Source: Planctomycetota bacterium
GTDB lineage: Bacteria; Planctomycetota; SZUA-567; H5-PLA8
Assembly (NCBI GenBank): GCA_015075375.1
Contig: JABTUM010000001.1
Span: 2,227,201-2,291,200 of the forward strand
Direction of reading: 5' to 3'
Length of the DNA: 64,000 nt
Of the stretch, positions 25,246 to 33,778 are shown one piece after another. Under the pieces are notes generated by a model. That model worked only from the letters and a program-made list of their open reading frames with translations, ran no database searches and had not been told where the DNA came from. The position numbers were made by a program, and so were the translations under genes. Each line of letters starts with the position of its first letter. The stretch's first letter is position 1.

Positions 25246-26712
25246 TTATTCGGGCACCGCGAAAGCGTCGCCGGTCTCGGCGAGCCACGCGCGCAGGCGG
25301 GCGCGATGTTCGGCCAGCACGGAAACATGCGCGCCGTCGCGGGCCAGGTTGCGCGTCTCGCCCGGATCGTCCGCCAGGTCGTAGAGTTCCTCGCGCCGCG
25401 CACCGATATCGTACGCGTTGTACTTGTAGCGCGCAGTGCGCAGCATGCGGCCGTGGCGCTGGTGCTCGTCGCCTCGGTACGCGGCAATTTGAGCGGGCAC
25501 GAAGTCGCGCCACGCCGCGCGCGGATCGTCGATCGCCGGCTTCAGGCTTTTCCCGCGAACCGGCGGCGGCGCGAAGCCCGCGTAATCGCAGAAGGTGGGG
25601 TACAGATCGAGCAGCGACGTAAGGCTCGTGTCGTCCACGCGGCCCGCAGGTATGCGCCCGGGATAGCGCAGGATCAGCGGGACGCGCGCGCATTCTTCGT
25701 ACAGCGCGAGCTTGCACGGCCAGCGGTGCGCGCCGCAGCCTTCGCCGTGGTCGGACGCGAAAACGACGAGCGTATTTTCGGCCTGCCCGCTCTCGTCGAG
25801 CGCATCGAGGATGTAGCCCAGCGCGCGGTCCACCTGCTCGACGAGACGGTAATATGCCTGGATGTACGCGCGCCACTGATCGCCGTCCCAAGGGCGCGAA
25901 GGCGCCATCTCGATGTGGGTGCTCTTGGATTCGCGGCCGATGCGCAGGAAGTCGACTTCCTCGGGATCGATCTCGAAGTTGCCGGGCAGCGGAGGATACC
26001 GGTCCAGGTTGCGATGCTTGCGCGGCTTGCGCATGGCGAATTGGCAGATGTCGTGCGGGTTATGCAGCGAGACCGTGTAAAGCCACGGGATGCCGATCTG
26101 CGTCGCCGCGTAGCGCAGGAAGAAATCGGCGTCGAACGCGAAGCCGAAATCGTTCACGTCGCCGAGCCCGTGCTTGTTGCGGGGATCCTTGGGCCGATTG
26201 ATCTGGTCGAAGCCTGGAATCGCGTCGTCGCCCTGCGGGTAACTGTTCGGGAGATGCCACTTGCCGCTGTACACCGTCGCGTAGCCGGCTGCGCGGAAGG
26301 CTTGCCCGAAGTTGGGCAGTTCGGGCTTGGGCGACTCGCCGTTGAAGACAACTCCGTTCTCGTGCGGCAAGCGGCCGGTGAACAGGGCCGCGCGCGAAGG
26401 CCCGCAAACCGGCGCAACGCAGTAGCACTGCGCGAAGCGCACGCCTTCGTCGGCCAAGCGGTCCATGTGCGGCGTGTTGACCCAGCGGTTCCCGGCGCAG
26501 CTCAGCGCCTGAGCCATCTGCTGATCGCTGAAGACAAACAGAATATTGGGACGCGGATCGCGCGCGCGCGCTGCGCGGGCGCGGTCTCGTTCCTGTGCCT
26601 CCCGAGCCTGGATCCGTTCGCGCTCGTCGGCGCCGGGCGCCGGCGCGTCGGCGTAACGCTGCCCGGGCCAGCGCTTCCAGGGCTTGTCCCAAGACTCGTG
26701 TGCTTGCGGCAT
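25246..26712 (-). CDS. Sulfatase, formylglycine type, without signal peptide
   Basis: A 488-residue sulfatase. The modification motif CGPSR is at 103-107 (APVCGPSRAALFTGR). NILFVFSDQQ provides the N-terminal metal ligands, YSGKWHLPNS the Lys/His pair, and FASDHGEGCGAH the C-terminal metal site. All conserved positions are present, so it is probably active on a sulfate ester. It needs an FGE or anSME activating enzyme, which is not in the window. ATG 26712 (GGAG upstream) starts a polar, Arg-rich 50-residue N-terminus and no signal peptide, unlike most sulfatases, which are exported. It lies next to tRNA-Glu. Confidence 0.92.
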   Translation of the reverse strand: MPQAHESWDKPWKRWPGQRYADAPAPGADERERIQAREAQERDRARAARARDPRPNILFVFSDQQMAQALSCAGNRWVNTPHMDRLADEGVRFAQCYCVAPVCGPSRAALFTGRLPHENGVVFNGESPKPELPNFGQAFRAAGYATVYSGKWHLPNSYPQGDDAIPGFDQINRPKDPRNKHGLGDVNDFGFAFDADFFLRYAATQIGIPWLYTVSLHNPHDICQFAMRKPRKHRNLDRYPPLPGNFEIDPEEVDFLRIGRESKSTHIEMAPSRPWDGDQWRAYIQAYYRLVEQVDRALGYILDALDESGQAENTLVVFASDHGEGCGAHRWPCKLALYEECARVPLILRYPGRIPAGRVDDTSLTSLLDLYPTFCDYAGFAPPPVRGKSLKPAIDDPRAAWRDFVPAQIAAYRGDEHQRHGRMLRTARYKYNAYDIGARREELYDLADDPGETRNLARDGAHVSVLAEHRARLRAWLAETGDAFAVPE

Positions 26713-26848
26713 ATCCGATTCTCCTACCACAGCCCATCAAGAGCGTATACAGACCACCAAAATAGAGCCGTCGTCGTGCGATGCAATCGATGGGGTTGAA
26801 GCGGCAGAAAGATCGCGGCGGGAGGCGCGCGGGTGAGCGCGAAAAATT

Positions 26849-26926
<78 letters not shown>

Positions 26927-27017
26927 GCCGTACGCCCAACGTCAGGCGTTGAAGGGGTTAGAAGGTAGAGCATCGGCGTTGCGGTGCAAGATAAAATCGG
27001 GGCTGGGCAGGTCTTCC

Positions 27018-27746
27018 TTACGCCGGCTCGAACTCCTTCTCCAATATTTCCACCAGATCCCAGAAATTGTGAACGATGTACGCGGGCGGCGTCTCGCACA
27101 CGCGCTCGTGATAGCGTCCGCTGCGCTTATTCAGCACCGTCAGCCAGCCGGCTTTGTTCGCCGGTTCGATATCCCGGTCGGGCCGGTCGCCGACGTGCAT
27201 GCAGCGCTCGTTCGGCAGGCCCAACGTCGCCGCGGAGCGCTGGAAAAACTTGGAGTTCGCCTTGCTCATCCCAAGCTGGTCGCTGAGGAACAGCGCCTTC
27301 TTGTTGAAGTACGGCAGCACGCGCAGCCGCACGAGCTTCTCGGCCTGCTTCACCGTCCAGCCCTGCGTGATCACTCCCATGTTGTACTTGAGCTGGTGCA
27401 GCCGCCGGATCCCTTCGACCACGTCCTCGTAAGGCGTCAGGTGGTTGAAAACCGTGTCGTGGTACGCGGCGACGCCCGAGGCAATCACCACCGCGGGGTT
27501 GCAGTCTTCGAGGCATTCGGGCGGCAGGCGCTGCAGCAGGCGATCGAAGTGGCGTTCGTCGTTGGACGTGAACTCGTGAACCACCTCTTCCAGTTCGATG
27601 CGCGCGCGTTCGAGGTCCACCTTCAGCCCCGCGGCCAGCATCGCTTTAAGCGAGTTCTCCCGCGCGAGCCGGACGAAATCGGTGGTCGAGTAAAGCGTGT
27701 CGTCGATGTCGAACGTGACCAGTGCGAGCTGCTTCTTGGCGGCCAT
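27018..27746 (-). CDS. HAD-superfamily hydrolase
   Basis: A 242-residue phosphatase-like protein. Motif I is VTFDIDDTLYSTTDFV with the nucleophile Asp, motif II MGVITQG, and motif IV VGDRPDRDIEPANKAG. The long helical cap (RARIELEEVVHEFT) makes it a subclass I HAD of the TIGR02253-like kind. Substrate unknown. ATG 27746 is taken because it begins right before motif I; the frame continues 76 codons further upstream, across the adjacent hairpin and into the EF-hand gene, but that part is not HAD-like. Confidence 0.88.
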   Translation of the reverse strand: MAAKKQLALVTFDIDDTLYSTTDFVRLARENSLKAMLAAGLKVDLERARIELEEVVHEFTSNDERHFDRLLQRLPPECLEDCNPAVVIASGVAAYHDTVFNHLTPYEDVVEGIRRLHQLKYNMGVITQGWTVKQAEKLVRLRVLPYFNKKALFLSDQLGMSKANSKFFQRSAATLGLPNERCMHVGDRPDRDIEPANKAGWLTVLNKRSGRYHERVCETPPAYIVHNFWDLVEILEKEFEPA

Positions 27747-27841
27747 GGCCGATCCCCAGGCCGCGCCGGGTTCGTTGCGGAACGATCCGTGCGCGCGAAG
27801 TAGGCAGCTTATCCGCCTGGGGCGGCGCGTCCAAGCAACAA

Positions 27842-27865
27842 GGCGCGGCCGCTTCCGGCCGCGCC
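27842..27865 (-). terminator. Hairpin after the EF-hand gene
   Basis: GGCGCGGCCG (27842-27851), loop CTTC, then CGGCCGCGCC (27856-27865) is a perfect 10-bp stem. In the minus direction it is followed by TTGTTGCTT, a weak U-tract. It lies 32 bp past the stop of the EF-hand gene. Confidence 0.6.
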
Positions 27866-27897
27866 CGCATTCGCTTCCAACCGTCCCGCTAAGACAT

Positions 27898-28608
27898 TTA
27901 GAAATCGACCGGCGGGGGCCGGCGTTCGCCGCCCGGGCCGGGGGGAGGGCCTTCCCCTTCCGGTCGCGGGCCACGAGGGCCGCGATGCTTTTGGAAGGCC
28001 ATCCGCGCTTCCTCGCGTTCGGCTTCGCTCAGTTCCCCGTCGCCATCCGCGTCGAAGCGCTTCAGCAGCATCTCTTTGCTTGGGCGCGGCGGGCCGTCGC
28101 GGCCTTCGCCCATCCGTTCCTTCATCGCCGCACGGGCCGCTTCGCGTTCGGCTTCGCTCAGCTCCCCGTCGCCGTCCGCGTCGAAGCGCTTCAGCAGCAT
28201 CTCTTTGCTCGGGCGCGGCGGGCCGTCGCGGCCGTCGCCCATCCGTTCCTTCATCGCCGCGCGCGCTTCGCGTTCGGCTTCGCTCAGTTCCCCGTCGCCG
28301 TCCGCGTCGAAGCGCTTCAGCAGCATCTCCTTGCTCGGGCGAGGCGGGCCGTCGCGGCCTTCGCCCATCCGTTCCTTCATCGCCGCGCGGGCCACTTCGC
28401 GTTCGGCTTCGTTGAGGGTCCCGTCCCCATCGGTATCGAATTTCTTGCACAGTGCGTCGCGCCGCGCGTCGCGGTCCGCACCGCCTTCGGGACGCGCGCG
28501 ATCGGGCCGCGGACCCTTGCCTTCCGGCCGGCCGCCGTCTTGCGCGCTCGCCGCAAGGCAGTAGAACAGCGCCATGCCGGCCAGTCCCGTCAGTGGTAGG
28601 TGCTTCAT
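27898..28608 (-). CDS. Secreted EF-hand protein built of tandem repeats
   Basis: A 236-residue exported protein. MKHLPLTGLAGMALFYCLAA is the signal peptide, cleaved before QDGGRPEG. Four EF-hand loops follow: DTDGDGTLNEAE once and DADGDGELSEAE three times. Each has Asp/Gly/Glu at calcium-ligand positions, and they are joined by an identical basic linker (KERMGEGRDGPPRPSKEMLL). Repeat length is 42-43 residues. The ends are Pro/Gly-rich (GPRGPRPEGEGPPPGPGG). Single EF loops with such spacing are common in planctomycete exported proteins. Calcium binding in the periplasm or outside is likely; what it does beyond that is unknown. Confidence 0.88.
   Translation of the reverse strand: MKHLPLTGLAGMALFYCLAASAQDGGRPEGKGPRPDRARPEGGADRDARRDALCKKFDTDGDGTLNEAEREVARAAMKERMGEGRDGPPRPSKEMLLKRFDADGDGELSEAEREARAAMKERMGDGRDGPPRPSKEMLLKRFDADGDGELSEAEREAARAAMKERMGEGRDGPPRPSKEMLLKRFDADGDGELSEAEREEARMAFQKHRGPRGPRPEGEGPPPGPGGERRPPPVDF
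28013..28400. repeat. Intragenic tandem repeats of 129/126 bp in the EF-hand gene
   Basis: The block reading CTTCAGCAGCATCT recurs at 28060, 28189 and 28315, spacing 129 and 126 bp. The copies are almost identical at DNA level, including silent positions. The middle copy lacks one Ala codon. This points to recent duplication or gene conversion. Confidence 0.85.
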
Positions 28609-28691
28609 CGCAGACTCCTTAGAAGGTAGGCAGCCCCAGCCGCCCGAACCACGCCGAGTACCTATACAAAGTGCATGCCACGCCTTATGAA

Positions 28692-28726
28692 TTTCATAAC
28701 TACCTACCGGTTATGATGTTATGAAA
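28692..28726. promoter_or_regulatory. Inverted and direct TTATGA repeats between divergent genes
   Basis: In the 292-bp gap between the divergent EF-hand and ubiX genes, TTTCATAAC (28692-28700) is repeated inverted as GTTATGAAA (28718-28726). Another GTTATG lies at 28710-28715, 8 bp before, on the same DNA face. It is AT-rich against the background and looks like an operator or promoter region. Another perfect hairpin, CTGTGGGG-GAG-CCCCACAG, lies at 28764-28782. I see no gene or known riboswitch in the rest of the gap. Confidence 0.4.
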
Positions 28727-28900
28727 ACGCGCGGCGAACAGCAGCCTTGTGGGGAATCCGTACGCTGTGGGGGAGCCCCACAGGGTGACTGGTGAGTTGC
28801 CCGCCGAGCCACTCGTGCACTAAAATGACGGAATGAAAACGCTTGGGGCGGCAGCACTCGCCCATCCTGCCCACGATCCGAACCGCCAGGAGTTTGCACG

Positions 28901-29530
28901 ATGACCGATGTCGCCCCTCGGCGCGTGCTCCTGGCCATGACCGGCGCCAGCGGCGCGGTATACGGCCTGCGTGTGCTGGAAGAACTGCTCAAGGTCGAAC
29001 GCCTGGAAGTGCACTTCACGCTGAGCGAATCGGCGGCGAAGGTGCTGCGGGTGGAGCACGATATGAAAGTCAACCTCGAGCGCTTCGATCCGCGCGCGCT
29101 GGGGTTGAAGAAGGCGGCGCGGCTCGTTTACCATCATCACGCGAACGTCGCGGCGGCGCCGGCCAGCGGAAGTTTTCGCATCGGCGCGATGGCGATCGTG
29201 CCGTGCAGCATGGCCTGCGCGGGCAAGCTGGCCCACGGGGTTGGCGGTGATCTGATCGAACGCGCGGCCGAAGTGATGCTGAAGGAGAAGCGTCCGCTGG
29301 TGCTCGTCCCGCGCGAGACGCCGCTGAGTGCGATTCACCTGGAGAACCTCGCCAAGCTGGCGATGCTGGGCGTGACGGTGATGCCCGCCGCGCCGGGCTT
29401 TTACGGCAAGCCGCAGACGATCGCCGACCTCGTGGACTTCGTCGTCGCGCGGGTGCTGGATCATTTGAGTGTCGAGCACGGGTTGGGGCCTCGCTGGGGT
29501 GAGGGGCAAAAGGCAAAACGCAAAACCTAG
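28901..29530 (+). CDS. ubiX: UbiX-type flavin prenyltransferase
   Basis: Makes prenylated FMN from FMN and dimethylallyl phosphate, the cofactor of UbiD-type decarboxylases. It has 209 residues. The phosphate-binding TGASGAVYG begins at residue 14, SESAAKVL follows, and AIVPCSMACAGKLAHG and RPLVLVPRETPLSAIHLENL are the conserved active-site regions. AGGAG precedes ATG 28901. The last eight codons (GQKAKRKT) fall in a heptamer repeat tract and may be an added tail. It lies 93 bp upstream of ubiA, as in ubiquinone or futalosine-menaquinone gene pairs; no ubiD is present in the window. Confidence 0.95.
   Translation: MTDVAPRRVLLAMTGASGAVYGLRVLEELLKVERLEVHFTLSESAAKVLRVEHDMKVNLERFDPRALGLKKAARLVYHHHANVAAAPASGSFRIGAMAIVPCSMACAGKLAHGVGGDLIERAAEVMLKEKRPLVLVPRETPLSAIHLENLAKLAMLGVTVMPAAPGFYGKPQTIADLVDFVVARVLDHLSVEHGLGPRWGEGQKAKRKT
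29505..29525. repeat. Heptamer tandem repeat at the 3' end of ubiX
   Basis: GGCAAAA, GGCAAAA and CGCAAAA follow one another in exact 7-bp steps inside the last codons of ubiX, 2 bp before the stop codon. Other heptamer tracts lie near the 3' ends of mdh, mrdA and mreD. Confidence 0.75.
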
Positions 29531-29623
29531 GAGATGCGCTGCCTGGGAAGGTGGGCTACGTTTCACCCATTACGCGTACCGCTTTTCGATTTCACAAGCA
29601 GATGGAGAGGTTCCCTACCGGCC

Positions 29624-30532
29624 ATGCTTGCCCGCCTCGCCATTCTTTTCGATTCGATCAAGATCGCGCACAGCGTCTTCGCGCTGCCTTTCGCGCTGGT
29701 GGCGATGCTTGTCGCGGCGGGCGAATGGCCCAGCCTGCAGGCATTTGCGCTGATCGTCCTGTGCATGGTCTCCGGGCGCAGCGCGGCGATGGCGTTCAAC
29801 CGCTGGGCCGACCGGCGCTTCGATGCCGAGAATCCGCGAACGCAAGCGCGTCCGACCGTCACCGGCGCGGTCTCGCCGGGATTCCTGCTCGCGTTTATCG
29901 CGGTCTGTTCGGCCATCTTCGTGGCCGGAGCATGGTTCCTGAATCCGCTTTGCGCCGCGCTGGCGCTTCCGGTGCTCGCGATCCTGCTGGGCTACAGCTA
30001 CGCCAAGCGCTTCACCAGCCTGTGTCATTTCTGGCTCGGCGTGTCGCTGGGGCTCGCGCCGCTGGGCGCGCATCTGGCGATCCGTGGCGATCTCGCGCCG
30101 CTCGACGGCCTCGGCGCCGCGTGGGGTCTGCCCTTCGAACTCTTTCCCATCCTGCTGGGCTTGGGCGTGCTCTGCTGGGTCGCCGGCTTCGACCTGATTT
30201 ACGCCTGCCAGGATTACGAGCACGACCGCGGCGACGCGCGGTTGCATTCGCTGCCCAAACGCATCGGCATCGCCGCCGCGCTGAAGCTTTCCTCGGCGCT
30301 CCATGTGCTGGCCATGGCTCTCTTGATTGCCGTGGGGGTCTACGCAGGCATGGGTGGGTGGTACTACGGTGCCTTGACGATCGTGGCCGGCCTGTTGATC
30401 TACGAACACGCGATCGTGAAGCCCGACGACCTCTCTCGCGTCAACGTGGCCTTCTTCACGCTTAACGGCGCGGTCAGTCTGGTGCTTTTCGCCGCGGTGC
30501 TGGTCGAACGCGTCCTGCTCTCGGGTTCTTAA
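29624..30532 (+). CDS. UbiA-family prenyltransferase (4-hydroxybenzoate/MqnP-like)
   Basis: Attaches an isoprenoid chain to an aromatic acid in quinone synthesis; integral membrane enzyme. It has 302 residues with about eight to nine helices. The first Asp-rich motif is NRWADRRFDAENPRTQARP and the second is YACQDYEHDRGDARL, followed by LPKRIG. ATG 29624 starts in the predicted family position (LARLAILFDSIKIAHSVF); the reading frame to 29534 adds a non-family N-terminus. The close relatives include UbiA and MqnP. With ubiX next to it and an adenosine-deaminase-like gene nearby, a role in futalosine-type menaquinone synthesis is plausible. Confidence 0.92.
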   Translation: MLARLAILFDSIKIAHSVFALPFALVAMLVAAGEWPSLQAFALIVLCMVSGRSAAMAFNRWADRRFDAENPRTQARPTVTGAVSPGFLLAFIAVCSAIFVAGAWFLNPLCAALALPVLAILLGYSYAKRFTSLCHFWLGVSLGLAPLGAHLAIRGDLAPLDGLGAAWGLPFELFPILLGLGVLCWVAGFDLIYACQDYEHDRGDARLHSLPKRIGIAAALKLSSALHVLAMALLIAVGVYAGMGGWYYGALTIVAGLLIYEHAIVKPDDLSRVNVAFFTLNGAVSLVLFAAVLVERVLLSGS

Positions 30533-30547
30533 CGGAGGGCCGCCGCC

Positions 30548-30988
30548 ATGCGCTGTCCCGTCTGCAAGATTCCACCGCTGCGCGAGGTCGAGGCCGGCGA
30601 CAAAAAGGCCAAGCTCGACATCTGCCGCACCTGCGAGGGCGTCTGGTTCGACGCCAAAGAGCTGGAGATCGTCTCGGGTGTGGCGATCAAGCAGCTCCAG
30701 GCCCCGCTGAGCGCCAAGCGCTCCAAACGCTCCTGCCCGCGCTGCCAAAACCCGCTGCGCACCTTCCATTATCCGCAAACTCTGGTCGAGATCGATTTCT
30801 GCGCGAGTTGCCACGGGCTGTGGCTGGACCGCGGGGAGCTGAAGGAGATCCACACCATCCGCCAGAATCTGAAAAAGCGCGGCGAGATGCAGGAAGTTGC
30901 CGACCCCGGCGGCCTGAAAGGCGCGCTGTTGAACGCCGTGGATTCGGCCATCGGCGTGCTTAATCGTTTCGTCGCGCCGCCGGAATAG
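30548..30988 (+). CDS. Double zinc-ribbon protein (TFIIB-type)
   Basis: A 146-residue protein with two zf-TFIIB-like ribbons: MRCPVCKIPPLREVE with ICRTCEGVWFDAKELE, then SCPRCQNPLRTF with FCASCHGLWLDRGELKEI. All eight Cys are present. The C-terminal 45 residues are helical and polar. The family is common in bacteria and poorly characterised. Starting 15 bp after ubiA with GGAGGG upstream, it is probably in the same transcript. Confidence 0.85.
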   Translation: MRCPVCKIPPLREVEAGDKKAKLDICRTCEGVWFDAKELEIVSGVAIKQLQAPLSAKRSKRSCPRCQNPLRTFHYPQTLVEIDFCASCHGLWLDRGELKEIHTIRQNLKKRGEMQEVADPGGLKGALLNAVDSAIGVLNRFVAPPE

Positions 30989-31035
30989 CGCCTTCACTTG
31001 CCCGCCGCCGCGGTCTTTGGTCGAATGGCACGCGC

Positions 31036-31746
31036 ATGTACACGTTCCAGGATCTGCTCGAGAAGCACATCGGCGCGACGCTGGACCGCCAGCTCGCGCT
31101 CCTCGAACTCGTCGGCGGCATCGACCGCTACGCGCTGAACCTCGACGCCGGCGAACTGTACTTCGACGCCAAGCACAGTTTTCCCGTGCAGGTGCTCGGC
31201 AGCGAGTCCGAGACCTCACATTCGTGGTTGTGGGTTTGGAGCAACCCCAACGTGACGCTGGACCCCAAGCTGATGCGCTCGGCGCAGAACCTGCGCGCAT
31301 TCGGACAGGAACACGAGATTCCGGAATTCCGTGAAGGGCTGGTGGACCTGGAAGAACGCAGCGCCGCGGCGATGGCGCTGGTCAGTTCGGGCGTGTCGGG
31401 TGCCGACGCGTACTACCGAGCCCCCTACGAAGGCGGCGCGGCCTACGTACTGTTGGATGCGCCGAAGGTGCGCACGAAGTTCAACGATTCGCCCGGCCAC
31501 GTGGCGGATGTCTTCACCCGCGTGCTGATGAATTTCGAAGTCGCGCACCGCCGCGCGTACCTCTGCTATTTGAAGTACAAGCGCTACACCTACACCGAAG
31601 ATCCGGCGCAGGTGGAAGCGGCCTCGCCGTCCGGCGAACCGCTCCTCGCGCGCTTCGACGCTCTGGGCCGGCTCGAGGCCTTTGGGCACAAGATGGGCGG
31701 CGGCGGGACCGAATGGCGCCCGAAGCTGGGCGATTCGAACGTCTGA
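31036..31746 (+). CDS. Conserved hypothetical protein, DUF6882-like
   Basis: A 236-residue cytoplasmic protein. The pattern FQDLLEKHIGATLDRQLALL, then ELYFDAKHSFPVQVLGSESE and SHSWLWVWSN, reminds me of DUF6882, whose members are small stand-alone proteins of unknown function. FNDSPGHVADVFTRVLMNF and RRAYLCYLKYKRYTYTED follow. No catalytic motif or signal is seen. It starts about 47 bp after the zinc-ribbon gene and is the last normal-GC gene before the low-GC segment. Confidence 0.65.
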   Translation: MYTFQDLLEKHIGATLDRQLALLELVGGIDRYALNLDAGELYFDAKHSFPVQVLGSESETSHSWLWVWSNPNVTLDPKLMRSAQNLRAFGQEHEIPEFREGLVDLEERSAAAMALVSSGVSGADAYYRAPYEGGAAYVLLDAPKVRTKFNDSPGHVADVFTRVLMNFEVAHRRAYLCYLKYKRYTYTEDPAQVEAASPSGEPLLARFDALGRLEAFGHKMGGGGTEWRPKLGDSNV

Positions 31747-31835
31747 CGCGCACCCTTTTCAGGAGCACCGCCATGGCGCTGCCGTTTGCCGATATCTCTG
31801 ATTTTCGATTTGTGCTTAGCACCTCACCCGATGGA

Positions 31836-33770
31836 TCAAGATGCAAAGGAGGAACAGCCCATCAGAATCACCTCAGTATCGTCCGCTCGCGCGCAACGCT
31901 CCCAGAAGGCTTTAAGTTCTCCAAATCGTTCACTCGGTACAACGCCACCAAGAATTTTCAGCGAGCGACGGCAGACCAAGGCCATTCGTTCTAATTCGAC
32001 TCGGTAGCTGTATTCGGCCCATGGGCATGATTCCACTGTGGATACCGGCAAACCGTATCCGCACAACTCCCTAGGCAATTCAATACGATATTCTTCCTCC
32101 GTGAGTTGAGTCGACGAAAGCCATAGCGGCTGGTTACGCTCATCCGCCGCAAATGGACCACTGCAGGAGATTGCGTGCATCCAGGGGATGCGTAATAGTA
32201 GAATGTCTTCGACTCGACGAGTGCGTGATGCCAACACGACGCGGCCCCAATAACAAACCGACTCCTCCAGAACGTCCAACCCGCTCCACCCTATTTCTTC
32301 AATTCGAATGCCCGTATATCCCCCTGCAAGGCGGCCGAAAAAATAGCGGCGTATGACCTCTGGTGGTTTATCCAAGCACTGCTCGCGCAGGTCCGCAGCG
32401 CGTTCTCCGCAGACCTTAGCATGAAGGTGATAGGTAAGTGAAAAATCCCTTCCAATACATCCGGCAGATCGATAACTCAAGCTGTTCTGCTCGGGTGTTA
32501 TCTCAGGTACTTCAATGAAACACCCACCCTTCTCATCCAACAGAAGCGCCTTGGCGCCTTGATCTGCGGCTGGCAAGATTCCAAATCCAAATTGCCCTCC
32601 TGCTGGGTCAGACCAGGCTTCTCGGCCGTCCACCTGCGCCCTTACGATGGCATGATCGAATCTCTTGGAAGGAAGGAATTCGGTCTTTCCGCCTTGCCTT
32701 GAATTCACCAGGGCAATCTGAGCTTCGAATCCTGCCTCACGCAGCAGCGCGACGAGCAGCGAGGACTTGTCCTTGCAGTCTCCACGAAGGTCATCGAGCA
32801 TTTTCCCAGGCTCACGTCGCTCGGACATCCACTCCTCGGCTGGATGGCGCCCATAGCGTACATCTCGAGTCGCGTAACGGTGAAGCGCTTCCGCGCGAGC
32901 CCACGAAGAGGTCGCGCCAGCTGTAAGCTTTGCCGCAAGTTCTTTGATCGATGGCGGTATTTTCTTGGGCGGTTCCAATTCAATCATGAATTTTCGCGTG
33001 ATCGGTCCATACGATGCAAGCGTACTAATGTCCACCCAAGGAAGATGATAAAGAGGTGGTGGTAACCAGTCGTCTTCTTCCTGGCCTGGCTGATTACTTA
33101 AATCCCATTGATGAACCGTGTAGTCTTCCATCTCAAACGAACGCGGAGCGGCTGCTTCGTTGTGAAGCGCGATCCGCGCTGCGAAAGGCTTGGCCACTGC
33201 GATTGTGATTCGGCGGCGGCGGCAGGGTGCGGAGGTACGCAGATAAAAATTTCGCCAAAGCGCAGGCAACGCCTCTTCAGGTCGGAAAAAGTCCTGCTGA
33301 ATCTCGTATTCCACCAAGGTCTGAGGTCGAAGATGTGAGAATTGAATCTGAATTACCCTTAGATTGGGCACTACAATTCCCGGAGCACTTTGGTAAGCGG
33401 CATGTGTTTCCAAGGCCTTTTTTGCAGGTAATTCTGCAGGGAAACTAACGGCCTTTAGAATGGTGGGCTTCCAATAGCTTGGATCAAATACATAAGTGAG
33501 CTGGTCCCATGCCGACAGATTTTTTACGCCGTACAATTGCGAAATCGTATGACTTAGGTTCGTTACCGTGCCGTCGCGGTGCATGACCGCTATATTGTCT
33601 TCAAGAAGGAGTACTTCGCCGCAGTGGGCGGCTTCCAGTGCCGAGGGCCGTTCTAGAAAGGTTTCCAGTCCAATGCGGGGAGCGAACTGCCGCACCGGAC
33701 GCGCCCACTTGAGCCAAGTGCGCAACAACCTACGTCGAGGAGTGGGAATCTCTGGACAAGACTCCGACAT
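31836..33770 (-). CDS. DUF3857/transglutaminase-like protein in a low-GC segment
   Basis: A 644-residue protein starting at ATG 33770 (GGGGTGG upstream), 8 bp after the acyl-CoA dehydrogenase stop. The frame continues upstream to 34151 but that part is a shadow of the dehydrogenase. The N-terminal third fits DUF3857 (beta-sandwich, includes REPGKMLDD linker later). The transglutaminase core is GDCKDKSSLLVALLREAGFE with the catalytic Cys, FDHAIVRAQVDG with His and AWSDPAGGQFG with Asp. No signal peptide or membrane segment is evident, although relatives are often exported. G+C is near 50% and codon use differs from every neighbour, so horizontal acquisition is likely. Function unknown. Confidence 0.85.
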   Translation of the reverse strand: MSESCPEIPTPRRRLLRTWLKWARPVRQFAPRIGLETFLERPSALEAAHCGEVLLLEDNIAVMHRDGTVTNLSHTISQLYGVKNLSAWDQLTYVFDPSYWKPTILKAVSFPAELPAKKALETHAAYQSAPGIVVPNLRVIQIQFSHLRPQTLVEYEIQQDFFRPEEALPALWRNFYLRTSAPCRRRRITIAVAKPFAARIALHNEAAAPRSFEMEDYTVHQWDLSNQPGQEEDDWLPPPLYHLPWVDISTLASYGPITRKFMIELEPPKKIPPSIKELAAKLTAGATSSWARAEALHRYATRDVRYGRHPAEEWMSERREPGKMLDDLRGDCKDKSSLLVALLREAGFEAQIALVNSRQGGKTEFLPSKRFDHAIVRAQVDGREAWSDPAGGQFGFGILPAADQGAKALLLDEKGGCFIEVPEITPEQNSLSYRSAGCIGRDFSLTYHLHAKVCGERAADLREQCLDKPPEVIRRYFFGRLAGGYTGIRIEEIGWSGLDVLEESVCYWGRVVLASRTRRVEDILLLRIPWMHAISCSGPFAADERNQPLWLSSTQLTEEEYRIELPRELCGYGLPVSTVESCPWAEYSYRVELERMALVCRRSLKILGGVVPSERFGELKAFWERCARADDTEVILMGCSSFAS

Positions 33771-33778
33771 ACCACCCC

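Noticed and set aside
28013..28400. CRISPR-like regular repeats
   Set aside because: The repeats are in-frame 42-43-residue EF-hand units with no spacers; there are no cas genes in the window.
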